DNA of 64,000 nt from contig CM075101.1 of assembly GCA_037576195.1 (NCBI GenBank), positions 3,410,001 through 3,474,000 of the forward strand, read 5' to 3'. Position 1 is the stretch's first letter. Every line of letters starts with the position of its first letter. The position numbers were made by a program, and so were the translations under genes. This document shows, in pieces, positions 20,740 through 35,484 of this stretch. The DNA is from Phytoseiulus persimilis. Taxonomy: Eukaryota > Arthropoda > Arachnida > Mesostigmata > Phytoseiidae. The notes beneath the pieces were generated by a model that did no database searches, was not told the origin of the DNA, and saw only the letters and a program-made list of their open reading frames with translations.

Positions 20740-23700
20740 AGTGCGGAGCGATTCGTTTCGACTATACGCGAGGTTTCGTCCTTCCTTCGATTCAGTGGGC
20801 ATGTCCTCTTACTCAGGGAGTTCTCAAATCACACGTCGCACGTAGGAAAGCAGCTCTGCGAACTATGCGTGCGGAAGCGGTCGACGAAAAATCGCCGAGA
20901 TCATTGGATCTATTCGGACTCTACGATAAGAGTTGCGTCTTCTCCAACGGAATTGTTTTTCGCAACGATAAGGCACAGGAACAAGACGCGAGAGAATCAG
21001 CCACCTTCGCCGAAACAAGTGAAAACGGTCCTTGGGGCGCGAGCCTCAGTGGGCCGCCCCGGGGTGTCGAGGCTGACATCCCTCACGAGAGCTTAGGGAT
21101 GCTAAAGTGGGGTAGACACGGGGATTACCTGCGATGGGAGACCGACTCGGAAACCTGGGGGTCTTGAGCTCGACGAGAGCCGGAGTTGACCTGAAGCCCT
21201 ACACCTGGTGTGGAAATTAACAGTTTCACGCGACATCCGCTCTTCGATGTCCGCTCCTTATCTCCGAACGTTCCAGACGCAGCTGGTGCTCGATTGGTAC
21301 AGTCGTTCCCGAGTTCCTCAGGAAACGCGTTGATCGTCCTGGATGTTCAGCCTCTCGGGAACGAAGTTTCTATACGGGCCAAGCTCAAGGGAGAGAGAAC
21401 TCCCCATCCCTACCATAATCGAAGACGGATACCCGGATGCTTTCGCGTTTATTCCATAGATCCGTCCCATCATACGTTGGAGGGAACGTTGGAGGAGCAT
21501 TACACGTGCCCGACGTCCAACGTCTGCCGGCGCGGCGCTGTCGTTGCGTCGGCGAGCAAGAAGAAAACGTTTAGGCCTAATTGTTTGAAGCGATTTATTT
21601 CAATGGAGGTGATTGCTCTCATTTGACTTCATGAAGAGCCAAAGTGAAGACTCGACGTTACTCCTCGGGGTCCTTGGCGCGGCGCAAGTGGGGAGACGAG
21701 CAGGGAGTCGACCCCATTCAAGTAAGCGGCAGCGGCGGCCAAGCAGCGAAAGTCGACGACGGGAGAGATGTTGGTCGAACAACACGAACATTACACTGGG
21801 GAACCGACGCCTAAACTCGCTTACTGCAGGGCCCCTCGGCTCCCCGACAACTCTGAGAGTCTATAGCGAACCCACGACAACAGACTCTCAACACAAACAC
21901 AGATGGGTTTGCGGGCGCCCGAACAAGCTCAGACTCCGCGGGCGGCGAGCCCTCCGCCTTTCTTCCGACGGGCCTGCTATTACGGATGATACTGAGGAAG
22001 TCCCCAACGAAATCTTTTTCCCCTTTGGGCTTTGAGAGAGTTGACTCCATTCAAAACGTCTCACTCAGTTACTTACAAATGGAGAACACGGTGTCGGCGC
22101 CATCTTCCACGGCCGCCACTCGGTCGAAGACATGCATTGCGTTCTCGACGAGAATGGAAGAAAGGGAGGCAGCATCAAACACGACTGCGGACTGCCAAAC
22201 AACGTTTCGGAGGCAGCCTCACAACGCGGATCGAATGAGGCCAGTCATCGATTCGACCACTAAGTCGTTTGGCTCCGATGGAATTTTCAGAGCTCTTCCT
22301 CTCGACGATATCCCCCGTTCGCCAACGGGAGGGGATTTTCCCAGTGATTTCCTGCCCTCCCCTGGTGATCCCCGCCCCCAGCTCAGCTGGATTTCTGTTC
22401 CCGCACAGGTAATCGCCACGGGCATTTGGAGCGACGACATATTCAGAGACGCCATTCGCGACGATTTGCTGTTTTGAGGCCGTCTTCTGTCCAAGACGCG
22501 AAATATACGCTCCAATCTCGGTGAGACAGGGAGCGTGAAATGATTGTTAGCGGCCCTTCCGTCTTCCCTCCTCCGCTCTCATATTTTATCCCCGCTGAAA
22601 TCGAAAGAATTCGCCAAAACGGAAATAAAGCGTTCCACCGTCGAGTGTTTTCGCTCCACTCCCACTTCTCCGATGCTCAACTCTTTTTCGATCAGGAGCG
22701 TTCGTTGTTCTGTAAGAAGAGAGGAATCTTCGGCCACCTCAAGTTCCTTTTTGCTCCTGCTTCTCCGATTTCGTCGACTACTGTTCGTTCGACAAGCGAG
22801 CGGCTCTCAGTGAGAGAGTTAGCAAGTGAACGCCAGACCAAGAGTTCAAGGAAAAAGAGCGCAAAGCTACGAGGCGAATCAACATTGGAAATCGACCTCG
22901 CCAACGTTGAAAACCTTCTCCCGATCCGCTCGGCGGTGCTGGCCGAACCCGTTGCGGGATTTGCTCGGGACCGCAAGCGGTAGGCCGGATCGCCGAATAG
23001 GTACATCTCGCCGCGGTAGCGAGAGGGGGACGCTAGGTTTGATTCACCGCGGAGACGATGTCGTGAGCTCAGAGGTCGAACACGTCCCCGGCGCGTTCAG
23101 TGTTTCGTGCCGGAGGAACCGCTTGTTCACACCGAGTCCACCCCACTTGGACGCATCAGAGGCCAGCAAGGACTCGAAGGAGGGAAGTCGAAGATCATTT
23201 GGAGCAAATCGCGATACAGCTTCAAATTCAACTAAACTCGACGCTTGGAAGCTCTGCCGGACGGAACTGCGAGATCAGACGAGGTGATAGAGGTGACCGC
23301 GCAGCATACCACGCGACTGTGCTCGAGAGCTCCAACGGTGAAAACTGAGAGATTTTTGTGAGCAGCGATTGTAAATCAAAGTGGACGTTGTCGGCTCGCC
23401 TCGCCGTCAGAGATGGCGGTGGTGGGGTGGCCGTGAGAGAGTTTTTCGGTTTTATCGATAAGCTCCGTTCACCATTTCTGCGCTCAAACCCCTCATTACT
23501 CCTCAGATATCCTTTGCGTTTCATTCTCCACCGCTCTACTTCAGAACCCCTGAGCGGTGCGGGACCAGGACATTAGTCCGCGGGTGTGCGGGGCGAGTAT
23601 TCGAGCAGAGTCGAGTCCGCTGCGGGGGGAGTTCGCCATCGAACATCTCCCCCGGCCGGAATCGACTTCTCGGGCGCCGATCGGCGAACTGATCAGACAA

Positions 23701-24119
23701 ACAAGTCGACCTCCCCTGAAACAAACAATATTTTTGTCCACGTGCTCGCGGAGGGTTCATCGTAAATTGAATTCCCCTCCGGCACGCCTGAGTTGAACGT
23801 GACTCCAGACCGCGTGAAACGAGGGCCTTTCAAGCCGAATTAAACTTCAAATTTCGTAACCAAATTCAAAGTTAAGTGGGTTGTCCCGGAGGGAAAAAAA
23901 AGATGAGCGCTCTGTGGCTTGCTTGACACCCTGACAATACCTGACCAGGGGAAGGACGAAGGAAAGAGAGGTGAGTCCGAGCAGAGCCGTCAACTGAGTG
24001 GGATGATGCCTTTGTTCTTATTCCGGGATGAGAAAGGACTCATCAATATCCGACCGACTTCTCGGGGCTTCCCCTCCGCTCATCGTCTACAACTGCTCTA
24101 GCAAATCGTGAGGCGCCCA

Positions 24120-24132
24120 CCCCCCCCCCCCC
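24120..24132 (+). repeat. poly(C) tract, 13 C
   Basis: Uninterrupted C run read directly. Confidence 0.85.
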
Positions 24133-25094
24133 AACTCCATTTTTTCTGATCGAGCTCAACAGAATGTTTGGTTAGGCAATCAGAGGAAGTCTGAGCGTGA
24201 GCTGCGAGCGGGCTTTTCCCTTCGACCGAGTTGTGTGCGGCGTCCAGGGCTGCCGGTCGACGTGGCGCGCGGAAGGCGGAACCAGTTCATGAAACGACGA
24301 AGGAGTTCTCCGTCGTATTGGAATCAGAAAGAAATCGGCAAACGCGGCGCCCGAGAAACTCGTTTGTATTGATCTTTGCGTTAGAAGGTCTTTCGTTGTT
24401 CCTCCGGCCAGCGTGTGTGGGTTTTCCTCGGTCGACGTCGCTCGCTGCCTGCTCGGTCGGTCGCTCCAGTCCGCCAGCTATCCAGCGCCCATCTAGCTTG
24501 CGTGGTCCGTCCGATCGGAGGGAGCAAGGGTCCACTTGGTAGGAATCGATGGAAATCGTCGAGGTCGACGAGGCCAGGCAGCCGATCGGGCGAGCATTCA
24601 ATTCATACACACACAGCGCAACTTCCTCCGTCGGACACCGCGTGGATTCGATTTCTCGCTCTACCCGACGATGCCGACGCCTCTAGCAAGTCAGGAGAAC
24701 TGATTGAAATCATCACACAAATCTCAAAGTAGGAGGTTTCCGGGTTTTGTTCACTCGCTGAGACCGCTCGCCTGTCCGGTCGGCGGGTTGCCTGCATCCG
24801 ACAGCTTCGTCTTGCTCCTCCTACAACTCTTCGGCGAGCGTGTGAAGGAACTTCCGGCGTTTCGTAGTCATCCTCCGCTTCTCTTCAGGAGGAAATCCAA
24901 TTTGACGACGTTTTCCTCGGGCCGGCTCGTGTGCGAGTTGACTCAGAGACGGAGGCATTGGATCCGCGTCTCTCGAACTTTGCTGGTTTTCGTCGCTACT
25001 CGATCTGAATGGCCAAAGACTTTGCGCACCGTTACAATACGCTTCATTTGGGCCTCACCCGACTTATTCCTTCCGTGCCCGGCACGGGACTGAA

Positions 25095-25108
25095 CCCCCC
25101 CCCCCCCC
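25095..25108 (+). repeat. poly(C) tract, 14 C
   Basis: Uninterrupted C run read directly. Confidence 0.85.
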
Positions 25109-27373
25109 ACAGCGAGCTCATCTCCTATTCTCAGGCATTTCCCATGTTTGGTCTTGTTCATCGGTCCAGGAACATTATTGAGTTTGACCGTTGGATCTGA
25201 CGATCTCACGATCGGTTCGGACAGAAAATTCCAATGGCATGACAACAAAGCTGATTGCCTCGTCATCGCAGCGACGGAAGCGTTCAGAGACGATCGAGAT
25301 TTGCCCCGTAAAGAATAGATCGAAATCCCCCCAAATCTCGGAGCATCGAGTGAAGAGAAATCCCTGAATGTCGCACCGTGCAACAGATGTGACCCTGTAT
25401 AGGAGGAGGAGGAAACAAACAAAACGACACTGATAGCTAGCCAAGCCAACAGCCAAGTGGGGTCGCTTGCTGTTGGTAGGGGCCTTCTCTCGACGGTCGT
25501 TTTTTTTCCATTGCGATACGTCTCCGTCAAGTCCACCTGACAGCGACGAACCCGCTCGCCACCGGGCGAGTGCCAGACATCAGGTACTGATCCCAGAGGA
25601 TGCTCTGACTCTACGTCTGTGCTCGCAACGACTTTGTGAAGCGGAAAGCACAAAAGTTCGATGGCCAAATCAATGAGCTAGCTAGCTGTCGTCATCAATT
25701 GATAAAACTCGCTAGTACTGACATCGTACATAGCTGACCAACGCCTCCCGGATATCCAGGATGTCGAAGAATCCCATGAAGCTCACTGGAGGACGTTCAG
25801 AGCCGTAACTAGCGGACGACATCGAAACCAGAATAACCGATCTTACATCTCATCGTGTGTGTTACTCCCCGCGAGGCGCAAGTCACACAGCGAGTTTCAA
25901 TGACAAATGGAAGTTCCGCGCCTCAGCGGCTCATGCTCCAACGTGCTTGTTGATCATGCGGCCGTTGGGGTGCCCAGGGCAGCGGTTTTCGTGGAGGATG
26001 AAGGCACTGCATCGGAAAGGCCCCGAAGGCGACTGGACCATCCAGAAAGATTCACAGAGAAAATCGAGCCATGTTCTCCGAGACGGAACAGCTGGTGAGA
26101 GTTTCCGTTTCAGCCGATCGATGCGGATCTTTGCTCGACGAGAGCCTCTGACCTCGACCGACACAGCTAAAACTGCACACAGCGGGATTACACGACGGAT
26201 CAGCTTCGGATGAGGACGCGCTGGGATAAGGCGCGTTGCACGGTCAAGCTGAAGTGACTTGAGCCGACAGCGGTGCTTCGCCAAGTCCTCAATGTTCGAT
26301 GCGGACTCTTTTTCGAACAGATTCTCCGGAACCGACCTCATTTCCTTCGACTTCCCGCGTCGGCCCGGTCGACGGTCTCGCAAAGACGCGGTCAGGTTGG
26401 GGAAAAAGGCACAAACTCGAGCCTGGAGCCAACCGAATTGAACGGCTTCCAGGACATGTGTGGGATAGATGCAACGCGAATTAGGCTGGACAGCAGGAGA
26501 ACATCTAATACAAGGTTGGCGAAACATTATCCCACGCGAAGGGAAGCACGCGAGTAATTGATTGCATCTGACGTCGATACACACCGCGATCCCTTTGTCT
26601 TTTTTGCTCAGTTGCCGGCTGCCAGCGACCCTTTAAAGGGCTGTGTGTGAATTCATTCGAGCCCTCGCAACCGTCTCAATGAGCTCAACGCTCGAGTGAT
26701 TTTAAAACGGAATTTCCATGCGGAGCCCGAGCTCCGATGACCGCCGTTGTTCTACGTTTGCAGCACCGGAGCCGACTCGGCTCGTGAGTGTTTGCCTCGA
26801 GAGGAGCACCGTCGAGTGTCCGGGATGGGCTTGGTTTTGCGTGCTCGTGAACGGAATCCCTCCTCGTCGGGGTCGGGCGTTACCCTCGGACGAGGGTAAC
26901 GAGCCTCAACGAGCAAGGGCTCGAGCTCGAAACCGGGTACACTCTCACTGATCTTCAGGAATGACGCGTTCCGAATCGAGTCCTGAGAACTCTCCACGAG
27001 CTCGAAAATATCTGGAATCCCTGATAACGATCAAGATTTTGGGCGTTCCTTGGAAACTCCGAATGGCGATCTGAGAGAATCACCCCTCCAGCTTTTTCGG
27101 TAACTTTTTTGCTCGGCCGAATCCAGTTCCTCCGGCACATGGGGAGTCGTGCCATAGCGGCTAAAAGAAGAACTCGAAGGCGAAGGGACCTATACAAGAA
27201 AGGTTGCGGTTTCGACGAGCGAAGCGGACAGTGAGTTCGGGATCTCGGTGTGTTAGTGGGGAACGGGGGCGGGGCGGATAGAGATAGGGGTTTGTTTAAG
27301 ATGGGTTCCCTTCGCGCGTCATTGAGTCGGCTCCTGTTACCGCAAACAGATGGGTCTTTCCCCGAGGTCTCAG

Positions 27374-27402
27374 ACACACACACACACACACACACACACA
27401 CA
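27374..27402 (+). repeat. (AC)n microsatellite
   Basis: About 14 AC units followed by three AAGC units. A likely polymorphic locus. Confidence 0.95.
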
Positions 27403-30400
27403 AGCAAGCAAGCGACCCGATGGCCGCCTCGTTGGCTAGTCGGTTAACCCACGGAAAGTGGAGACCGACGGACGAACGAAGGAAAACGGGAGGTGGGTCC
27501 TGCCGCGAACAAACTCCTGTGGTATCGAGATTCGTCTCAGATCGCCGTAACGGCGAACTCGACCGACGAGCAAGTCTCATTACCCAACATCGCTCCGACG
27601 ATATGGATGTCGTTGTGCATGGAGGATCGAATTAAAAGCGCCCTGAGATAGCCCCAACAGTTCACCGAATCCGCCGTCCGGTCGCAATCTGAGGCGGGGT
27701 GGCTGCTCCTGTCAACTACTTTTGAATTTCATTAAATTTCATGGTGTGGGTCGGATGTTTTCGTGAGTCACCGCCAACGGTCTCAAGCTTGACTGCACGC
27801 TCCACAGTTCCGATCGCTACACACTAGAGTCGCACCAAGCGAATTGTGCCCTCGGCGTTTTGACTCGCGCTCAGCGTGATTTCACCCAAACTCCGCAGAC
27901 TTCGTTATCTCTGACGGGACATCAGGTGGCTCCGCTGTGAGCGAGAGTCCGGCTTCTTTCAGAACTTCGCCATGGAGACAATGCGAAACCAGGAAAATCG
28001 CGTGTCTCCCCGCGAGCACCGGTTCCTTTGGCAGGAACGGTTGAAGAGATCACCGAGAACAATTTCTGTTCTCAGCCTCGCCTCATCCGAGGCTAAAAGC
28101 ATTCTGGTTTCGAGAGTGGGGAAGGAGAGCTTCGAGCCAAGAGTTCACTTCGAAGGCCTAGTCGACCCCGAGGGTGCGCTGCATCGTGGTACTCCATATT
28201 AGGATTTATTTGTTGCCCCTTTCTCCCCTCACACAAACGCGAAAACACACAACAAAGACACAGAGCGACTTCTCGAGGGACAGTTTGGGCGATGCGAGCT
28301 CCAGCTCCAACCGGATCTTGATTCCGCTGCATCCGCTGATACCGGTCAGGCTTTCGTGCCTAATAGTCGAGTTAGCATAAAGATAGCATGAGGCCGAACA
28401 TGCGTGCCTACTCGACCATCGAGCGAATCGTGAAGTGGGCAGCCTTACCGCCCGCCTGCCCGCTCGCTCGCCCTCGAACGCCGGCTCTGGAATCCTTGTT
28501 CGAGCAACACTGAGCGGTGCCGGGCAACGCTCCATTGCTCCTCTTCTAGCCTTTTAGTCAGCGACACATTCGTTTGAGTCGATGTAACCCCTCCGCGCGA
28601 AATTCAGGAAGCTCGGAGAACCCATCGAGAACACGGAGTGGCGGCTTGTGTTCGTTGGGTTTTTGCTTAGATTCCCGTAACGTGCGCAGCATCCCCTCCT
28701 TCGCCGAAGGCTCGTTTTCGTCGGCCGCATCAATGTCGCAAAGTCGCTCACAAATCATTGCCTCGCCCCTCCGTCATTCGGAAGCTTTTAAAACAATCCG
28801 AACAGCTCACCGTCGAATCGAGAAGCGTCTAGCACTCTGCTCTCGTGCCACGCCAATAGCCTACTCGCCGGGGACCGACTACGGGCGAAGCCTGGATCGC
28901 GATTCCCGCGACCGGTTCGGAGCGTTACCATGATTTTTGAGATCGGGAAAAGGAGAAATGATGCGCTCGTGTCGAGCATCGGGGAGATTTCTTCGGGTAC
29001 CCCCCTACCGGGCTCCGCATTGATTCTTCAGCGGCCACGGCAACGTGAACATGAACGACTTGAGAATAATTTGCGAATATTTTCTGCAAGCACTAACTTT
29101 TTCATTACTCGCCCTCCCGCGATGAAGGGCACTCACATGTCGCCCAGAGCGAGTGTCGCTAACTGGTCGACTCTTCTGCTGCCAGCCTTCCGTAATACTT
29201 CTCTCGTCTATGTAGACGATTCGTCCGACCGTCAACCGAAGAGCAGAGATGCGGGCGGGCGCGAGACCGAAGTATCCTGGTTCTTCTTTCGCAAGCGAAA
29301 GGAACGAGTGTGTCGTAATACCTCAAAGTAGTCAACTTCAAAGAAGTTCACGGTCCTTATTAAAATGGCGGAGTGCGGCCATTTTTGAATAAGTCGCTCC
29401 TTCGTTCCCCCAGATCATCATTAGAACAGAGCCCCGCGCTCAGAGGAAATACAAGTATTCGAGCCGAAGTTACCTGCCGAAGGTTCCGAGCTCGAGTCCT
29501 CTCCGTCGACCTCCGGTTCAGACTCTTCAATCATTCCAAATTTGCCGATTTCCCACGGAACGCACCGTGAATGGGTACCAGGAGACAAGCCGACAGGAGC
29601 GAACCGAGGAGAAGTGGGAGGCAACTCAGGTCGAAGGACACGCGAGAAAAGAGAGGCAGGGATGGGGGGGATGATATCAGGATCCGTGTTCTCTCCTTAA
29701 CTCGCGCAGATGGCACAAGAAATACAATAAGTAACAAAACCGGAAGTTTGCCTTCCGAGTCCGCCGTCCTCGGGCATCTGCACTCCTGCTCCTTCGCTCT
29801 CTCCTGGAGCGCATTGTCCTGTTTCCGGCTGTGACGACCGACCAATACGAACGCCCTGGAGCGGCAGGAGCGATAAAAACGACACAATATCGTTTGATTC
29901 AATTGTACGTAGTCGCCCCGTATTCTCCCCTCCCCTCTGTGCTCCCCCGCCCCATCAACCCGCGCGCCTCCACTAACTTCTATCAATTCGGCTGTTCTCC
30001 CTTTGTTCGCTCCTGACCCCTGACCCGCAGTCCTCGCAGCGGCGGAGCCTTTTCTCACTCGGTCGCTCGCTCTCACACTGACTCGTCGACGTGGTGTTCG
30101 AGGGTCGCCGTCGTCCGCGCTGGACATTCCCACCACACACAGCGCGCAAGCCACAACAAGAGGAAGCAACGAAAGAGAGAAAGAAAGAAACAGGAACAGC
30201 TCATTTTTATGGTTGCTGCTGGAGGGCACCCACCTTTGCTCGTCGGTCATGGAGAGAAGAAGGGGGCAAGATCGAGCAAGAGTCAGGGAGAGGAAGACGG
30301 AAAAAGCGAGGAAATCATCACCACATCGACAAGAACACACAACAGCGACAACGATGTCAGACGATGCCAAGGACTTTTGAGAGTATTTTTTTGACGTCTA

Positions 30401-33400
30401 GCATATTGCGGCGGGCTTCAAGACGTCTGGCCGAGTTTCGGGACCTTTTGAGAGTTGATTCCCTTCAGTTCCGCCGGGGACAGCCTCAGAAAGGAAATAT
30501 TCTTCCTTTTGAGCACGCGAAAGTCTCAGATTTAGTTCCCACCAGCACAGTGATCTCCGAAGTTGGTGTCGATCATCTTACTCGGCCTTGTCGGTTTGAC
30601 GAGAAGAGATCCGAGTTTTACGCATCGCACGTGATTTCGTCGAAAGTTCGGTTCCGTGGCGATTCGTTTCGAGGCGAGGCCTCCCGCGACCCGAACGAAG
30701 ATGATCTCGGAGGCTCGATGGAGTAACCTGTTGCCGGGGGCTTCCGACAAGAAACAAGCCATCCACGAACGACTAGGCCCAAAGTAGGTCCTCTAATTCT
30801 CGGAGCCAATTTCACTAAGCCTGCCTGTAGTCGCTTGCAGATTGGCCTGCAGCCGCCTACATTACCCGAGCTGCTCCTCCGCGCATTGTCTATCAGTGTT
30901 CGGGTTGTGTGTTTCTCCGCCTCGGTCGTCATGCTTAACAGCTCGGGTCTGTTTGCGGGTCGGTTTTTGTCCTCATCGAGGCTTTTTCCCCCTCGTATCA
31001 TCCGACGGCCGCAGCAATGAACGCCCGCCCCGCATCGGAGGCCTCGTGCAAGCTCCGGACACCCTGTTGCCGGTAGTTTCTGAGGCGAAATCATCCGTCT
31101 CCAGATCAGGCGTTGTGGAAGATGCTACAGCCGACCATCTCGGCGACCACGTCGACGAGAACGGCTCCGCTGTTATAAAGTTGTTCTCCTCCCGCAGGTT
31201 TGCTGGCTGGCGGAGTTGGAAAATCAGTGAAAGTTCGGCGAACACCTCGAGGTGTCCTGGGGTTTGTGTGCTCGGAATCTCAAAGACCTATTAGGCCGCT
31301 TGGCCTCCCTCTGTAGTCGGTCGCGAGTACAGACCAAAACAGGGCAAACTACGTGGGACCACTGAGAAGCGCCGACTGGCTTCCTGTTCACTTCGACAAG
31401 TGTCTCGGAGAGCCACCTCAAAACTCTCCTCGAAATTCTGAAGCGTTGCGGAACCATGGCAGGCCCACCATAATCGATCGTCACCGATGACGCTCGCCGG
31501 ACCTGCGTGGAGCTGGCGGCGTTCGGGGTGGCTCGAGCTGTGCACGTAGGAGCCGGATCCAGGCTGAAGGGAGACGTCGCTCGGTGTGAATCCCATTCAG
31601 CATCCATCGCGCGCCCAAATCAAATCATCGGAACGGGAGTGAAATCCATGCCGGATCACGCAAAGACAGGTGGGAAGCTCCGTCTGAAAATTCTCTGCGA
31701 CGAGCAGGTATGCTCAAAGCCGGACCTCCTCAAACCAGCCGCGTTGGGCACGCGCACAAGCGGAGCGGTGACTAAAAATCGCAGCCAGAGTCGGAAACCA
31801 CGCACTCCGACCTTCAAAGAGAATAGCTCCCCGCCGATGAGGCGGCTACATATAAGAGTGCAGCCATCGTTTTCTCCTAAATCTCCTCTCGAACTTACTC
31901 AGTGACTCGGGATGTGCGTTCGAGGGCAGGGCGCGAGTTCCCTTTTAGCGACTTCTACCCCCCACCACAGCTGAAAGAAGCCTCCCGAGAATTCCGTCCG
32001 TCCGTCCGTCGGAGTGCGTTGAAGGAATCAGATACCCACCTAGCGAGCTGAACCTCCACTCCCGGAATTTCCTGGTCCTCCCCTTTTCGCCACCCCGTTC
32101 TCCCCTGAGCGTTCCGAGTTTCTTGTAAGCGGCGGTTAAAATTTCTCCGACGACGTGGATTCCATAAGCGAGATGTGCGCTGCGGATTCGCTCCACTTTG
32201 CGAAGTTCGTGAGATTCGATTGACTCACTCTCCTCATCTTCGAAACTCCTCGCAGCCGTGCTCTGTCGCGCCGAGAGGATGAATCCATTCGGCTCGCAAT
32301 TAATCGCGATGATCAGATCCCGCGCGTACCTCGTTCCGAACTCCTTATCTGTGTTCGGACAAGGGAATGGGATTCACTGGGGGTATGCCTCCGTCAGTTA
32401 CTGGGGTTCCAACCCCGCTAGTTTGCCCCCTGGGTTTTGCGTCACCCGACAAGCTCGATTGCTTTCGAATGAACCCGAAACGCGGACAGGTGGGAGTCCT
32501 TGTTGCGGGAATTCTCTCAACTCCAACACATCACCAGTCGATAGATTTCTTCCCCCAGATTTTTACGCCCCTCCCCCCATCCTGCCCTGCCCCGCGTGTG
32601 TAGCTCTACCGCTTAGATTGGGCGGCGGCGGCGGCTGCTCGTGATGTCGATATCACGCAATGAAAGTAGAGAGCCAGGCAGTTGGGGTGAAACATCACGG
32701 TGTTTAACCCTTCGTTCATTCATTATCTGTTTTCGATATTATTTCTTTGTTGCCAACAACGATGAAGCCTCCCTGTCTTCGTCCCGCACAACCTCCCGCC
32801 AGCCCGCTCGCTACCCCTCTCGCGCTTGCCGCACCAATGATGACTCGCGAGAGCGACATTTCGCGATGCTCACGCAAACGTTCCGCGCTCGCGGGAAAGC
32901 TGTGACGCTTTTCCTGCGACTATTGATTCCATTCACTCCTGGAACTGAACGACCGGAGTCGTGGAATGTTCAGCAGCCGTCGATACCCCGTCGCCGACGA
33001 AGACAGGGTAAATAACGCGAATCTCAACCCGTTCAGAAGAGTTTTTGGTCTGGACGACGCGCGTCGCCCAGTCGAGAGTCACACGCGCTGCGCCCTGGCT
33101 CGAAAAGTTTAATTATAGATCGACTCTGGAACCTATCCACTGGTGGATTAGTCAACTCCATCTGAATGACTGATCTGACCCGACCCTGGCGTGGGAGCTC
33201 GATATTCTCGAGATCATGTTTTCCCCAATCGGTTACGACGACTCCACGGACAAGCATTCGTTCTCTCAGTTGGCAATCAAGTTCAGAGCTCGCGGGGAGG
33301 TTGTGGAACCGATCTCGATGCGAAAAAGATTCATGCGGCGGCCGCGACAGCTTTCGGGAAGTCAACACAAGCGACGCTGAATGCTCATTGGTACCCCAGT

Positions 33401-35472
33401 GCCAGGGCTCCGGCGGCGTTTTCCGGTTGGGTGGTGATCAATCTCTTCAGAAACGAACAACACAACATGCTCGCAGCGATGCGAGAGCAACGGGAGTAAG
33501 TGAGGTATTTGCCTCGCTCGCCCACTCCCCCCTGTCGGTTGCGCCGCGGCCGCCGTCCTTTCTTTTGCTTGATGTAGTGAGCTCATGAAGACGAATGGCT
33601 TAGTTCGTGGTTGTCTGGCTTATGAAGAGCTCTGATGGATCGTGCCACAGATCAGCGAAGGTCTTCTTCGCAATCCAGTCGCAGCAAATTGCGGTTCGGT
33701 CCTCGCATCTCACTTGGCGTTCAGCCCGCTTGCTGGCTCGTTCCCGACCGACGCAGAGATCGTCTCGAGCAGCGATTCGAACTTTTCCAGGAAGAACTGG
33801 GCGTGAAATTTCCAAGTGACATTCGTTCGGGAATGCCCTTCTCATTCAGAACCGACTTACCGAGGACGGTATCCGACAACGGAGGGGATCCCGCTGGTCT
33901 CGAAAACTGGGCTCGCGTGGACTGCAGATTGAGCTCCACGCGGATGCAGTTGAGAGAAGCCGACGAAACAGGATGAAGTTTCGGAGGAAAGTAAGAAGCG
34001 GCTGGTGGATTCGCCGGGGCTTGATCCATCCGCGTGGTGACGCGTCAGGATCGCAGAGTGGCCGTGGATCTCTAAGAGCGGATTCGTGTCGGAGGCGAAT
34101 CTCCCTCAGGGTTTGGTTCGGTTCCGCATATCATATGGCATGGCTCCACGAGTTCCACCGGCAGCAACCGACGACGACTCTGCCTCCCCGCATTTTCCGC
34201 TGCTGGAATTCGCCTCCCGAGCCGGAGATCCCGATTGCGCTGGATCACATCAGCAACACGTCAACACCTCTCACGCGAGGGTAGCGTCGTGGGTGCTTTA
34301 TTCACTGCGACAACAAATGCCGGTTCGTAATAGTTCATTCGTCTCGGAAGTCATCCGAGTACATCTCGATGCCATAGCTCCGAGAGCTCGCTCCTCCGGT
34401 CGGCACACTACGATCGGGAGAAATTTTGTATTTTGTTCTGCCTCAAGGCGGATGAGGCACTTCGAAGTTGTACATTATTGTCGCCAGAAGACGACGTGCA
34501 GAACATCACCCGTTGCCTCCCGCCTGCATTGTTTTGTTTCCCGAACCCAATCCCGAGCATCCGGGATCGATGCTCTCCGTGCGTCGCAGTTTCTTCTGCA
34601 TAATGATACGCTTTGTATTCTCTGTCTACGTTCTCCGCATCTTGAGTCTATTTGTGAGTCTATTCCTCTGCTCGTCAGTTCGGCCTGCCGAGCACGGTCG
34701 TCGTCGACTAGGACGGACCTGGGTCGGGTGTTCTCCTCAATCTGCTCAGTTATGCTTCGATGGAATCAGTGCATTCGGCTTTTAATCCGATACGCCGGCG
34801 CAAGCGAGTTTCCGATGCAGACGCAGAGATATCGAGCCGCGCTCGATGGCGATGTCAGACGGGGGCTCCGCATGCAGCGCTCGCGTACGCTTTTCCCCGC
34901 TGCTCGGAGCTCTCACCTTCCTGTATCGCGTCCCTCGCACACTTTTCTCCGACGATCGTCGACGGGTTTCCACCGCTGCTCTGGCAGCAGGACAGCGACG
35001 AAATAGCTGTCGTATTGTCGACAGGCCGTATCGTCTTCATGAAACATGAGTCGGTCCGTGTGTGCGCTACTCCGTAAGGCCGGAAATTATGTGCGTGTAA
35101 TCACGGTCATCAGGGTTCTTGGGAGCTTCCGTCGTCGGATTCTTCCTGAGAGTGTCTTCGGCTGCGCAGGGAGAGCTCTGGCGACAGCCATTGAAGTGTC
35201 TGTCGCCTTTGTTTTCCTTTATTGACAATGTTGCGCCGACAAGCTGATTCATTCAAACGCGCTGCGGGTCTTGTCAGAACCAGCAATCGCGCGAAATTCG
35301 AACACTCGTCCGCGTGACCGGATCTATCACGAACGACAGTCGCCTCAACCGATGCGAAAAACTCAGAACCAGTCGCAGGGATGAAGCGTTGCGTCGACGG
35401 CGACAAATGTATCAATGATTCTGTCAGCGATAACGATTGCTGTTCCGCGGTAGTGCCAGAGGTAGGGGGAGA

Positions 35473-35484
35473 GGGGGGGGGGGG
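35473..35484 (+). repeat. poly(G) tract, 12 G
   Basis: Uninterrupted G run read directly. Confidence 0.85.

Larger units (their letters stand above)
20740..27373. other. intergenic, no gene recognised
   Basis: Contains C tracts at 24120-24132 and 25095-25108. A 241-codon minus-strand frame at 24943-25668 has no recognised domain and crosses the second C tract, so it is probably not coding. Confidence 0.4.

Noticed and set aside
24943-25668. 241-codon minus-strand frame
   Set aside because: It crosses a 14-base C tract and shows no domain or conserved motif.
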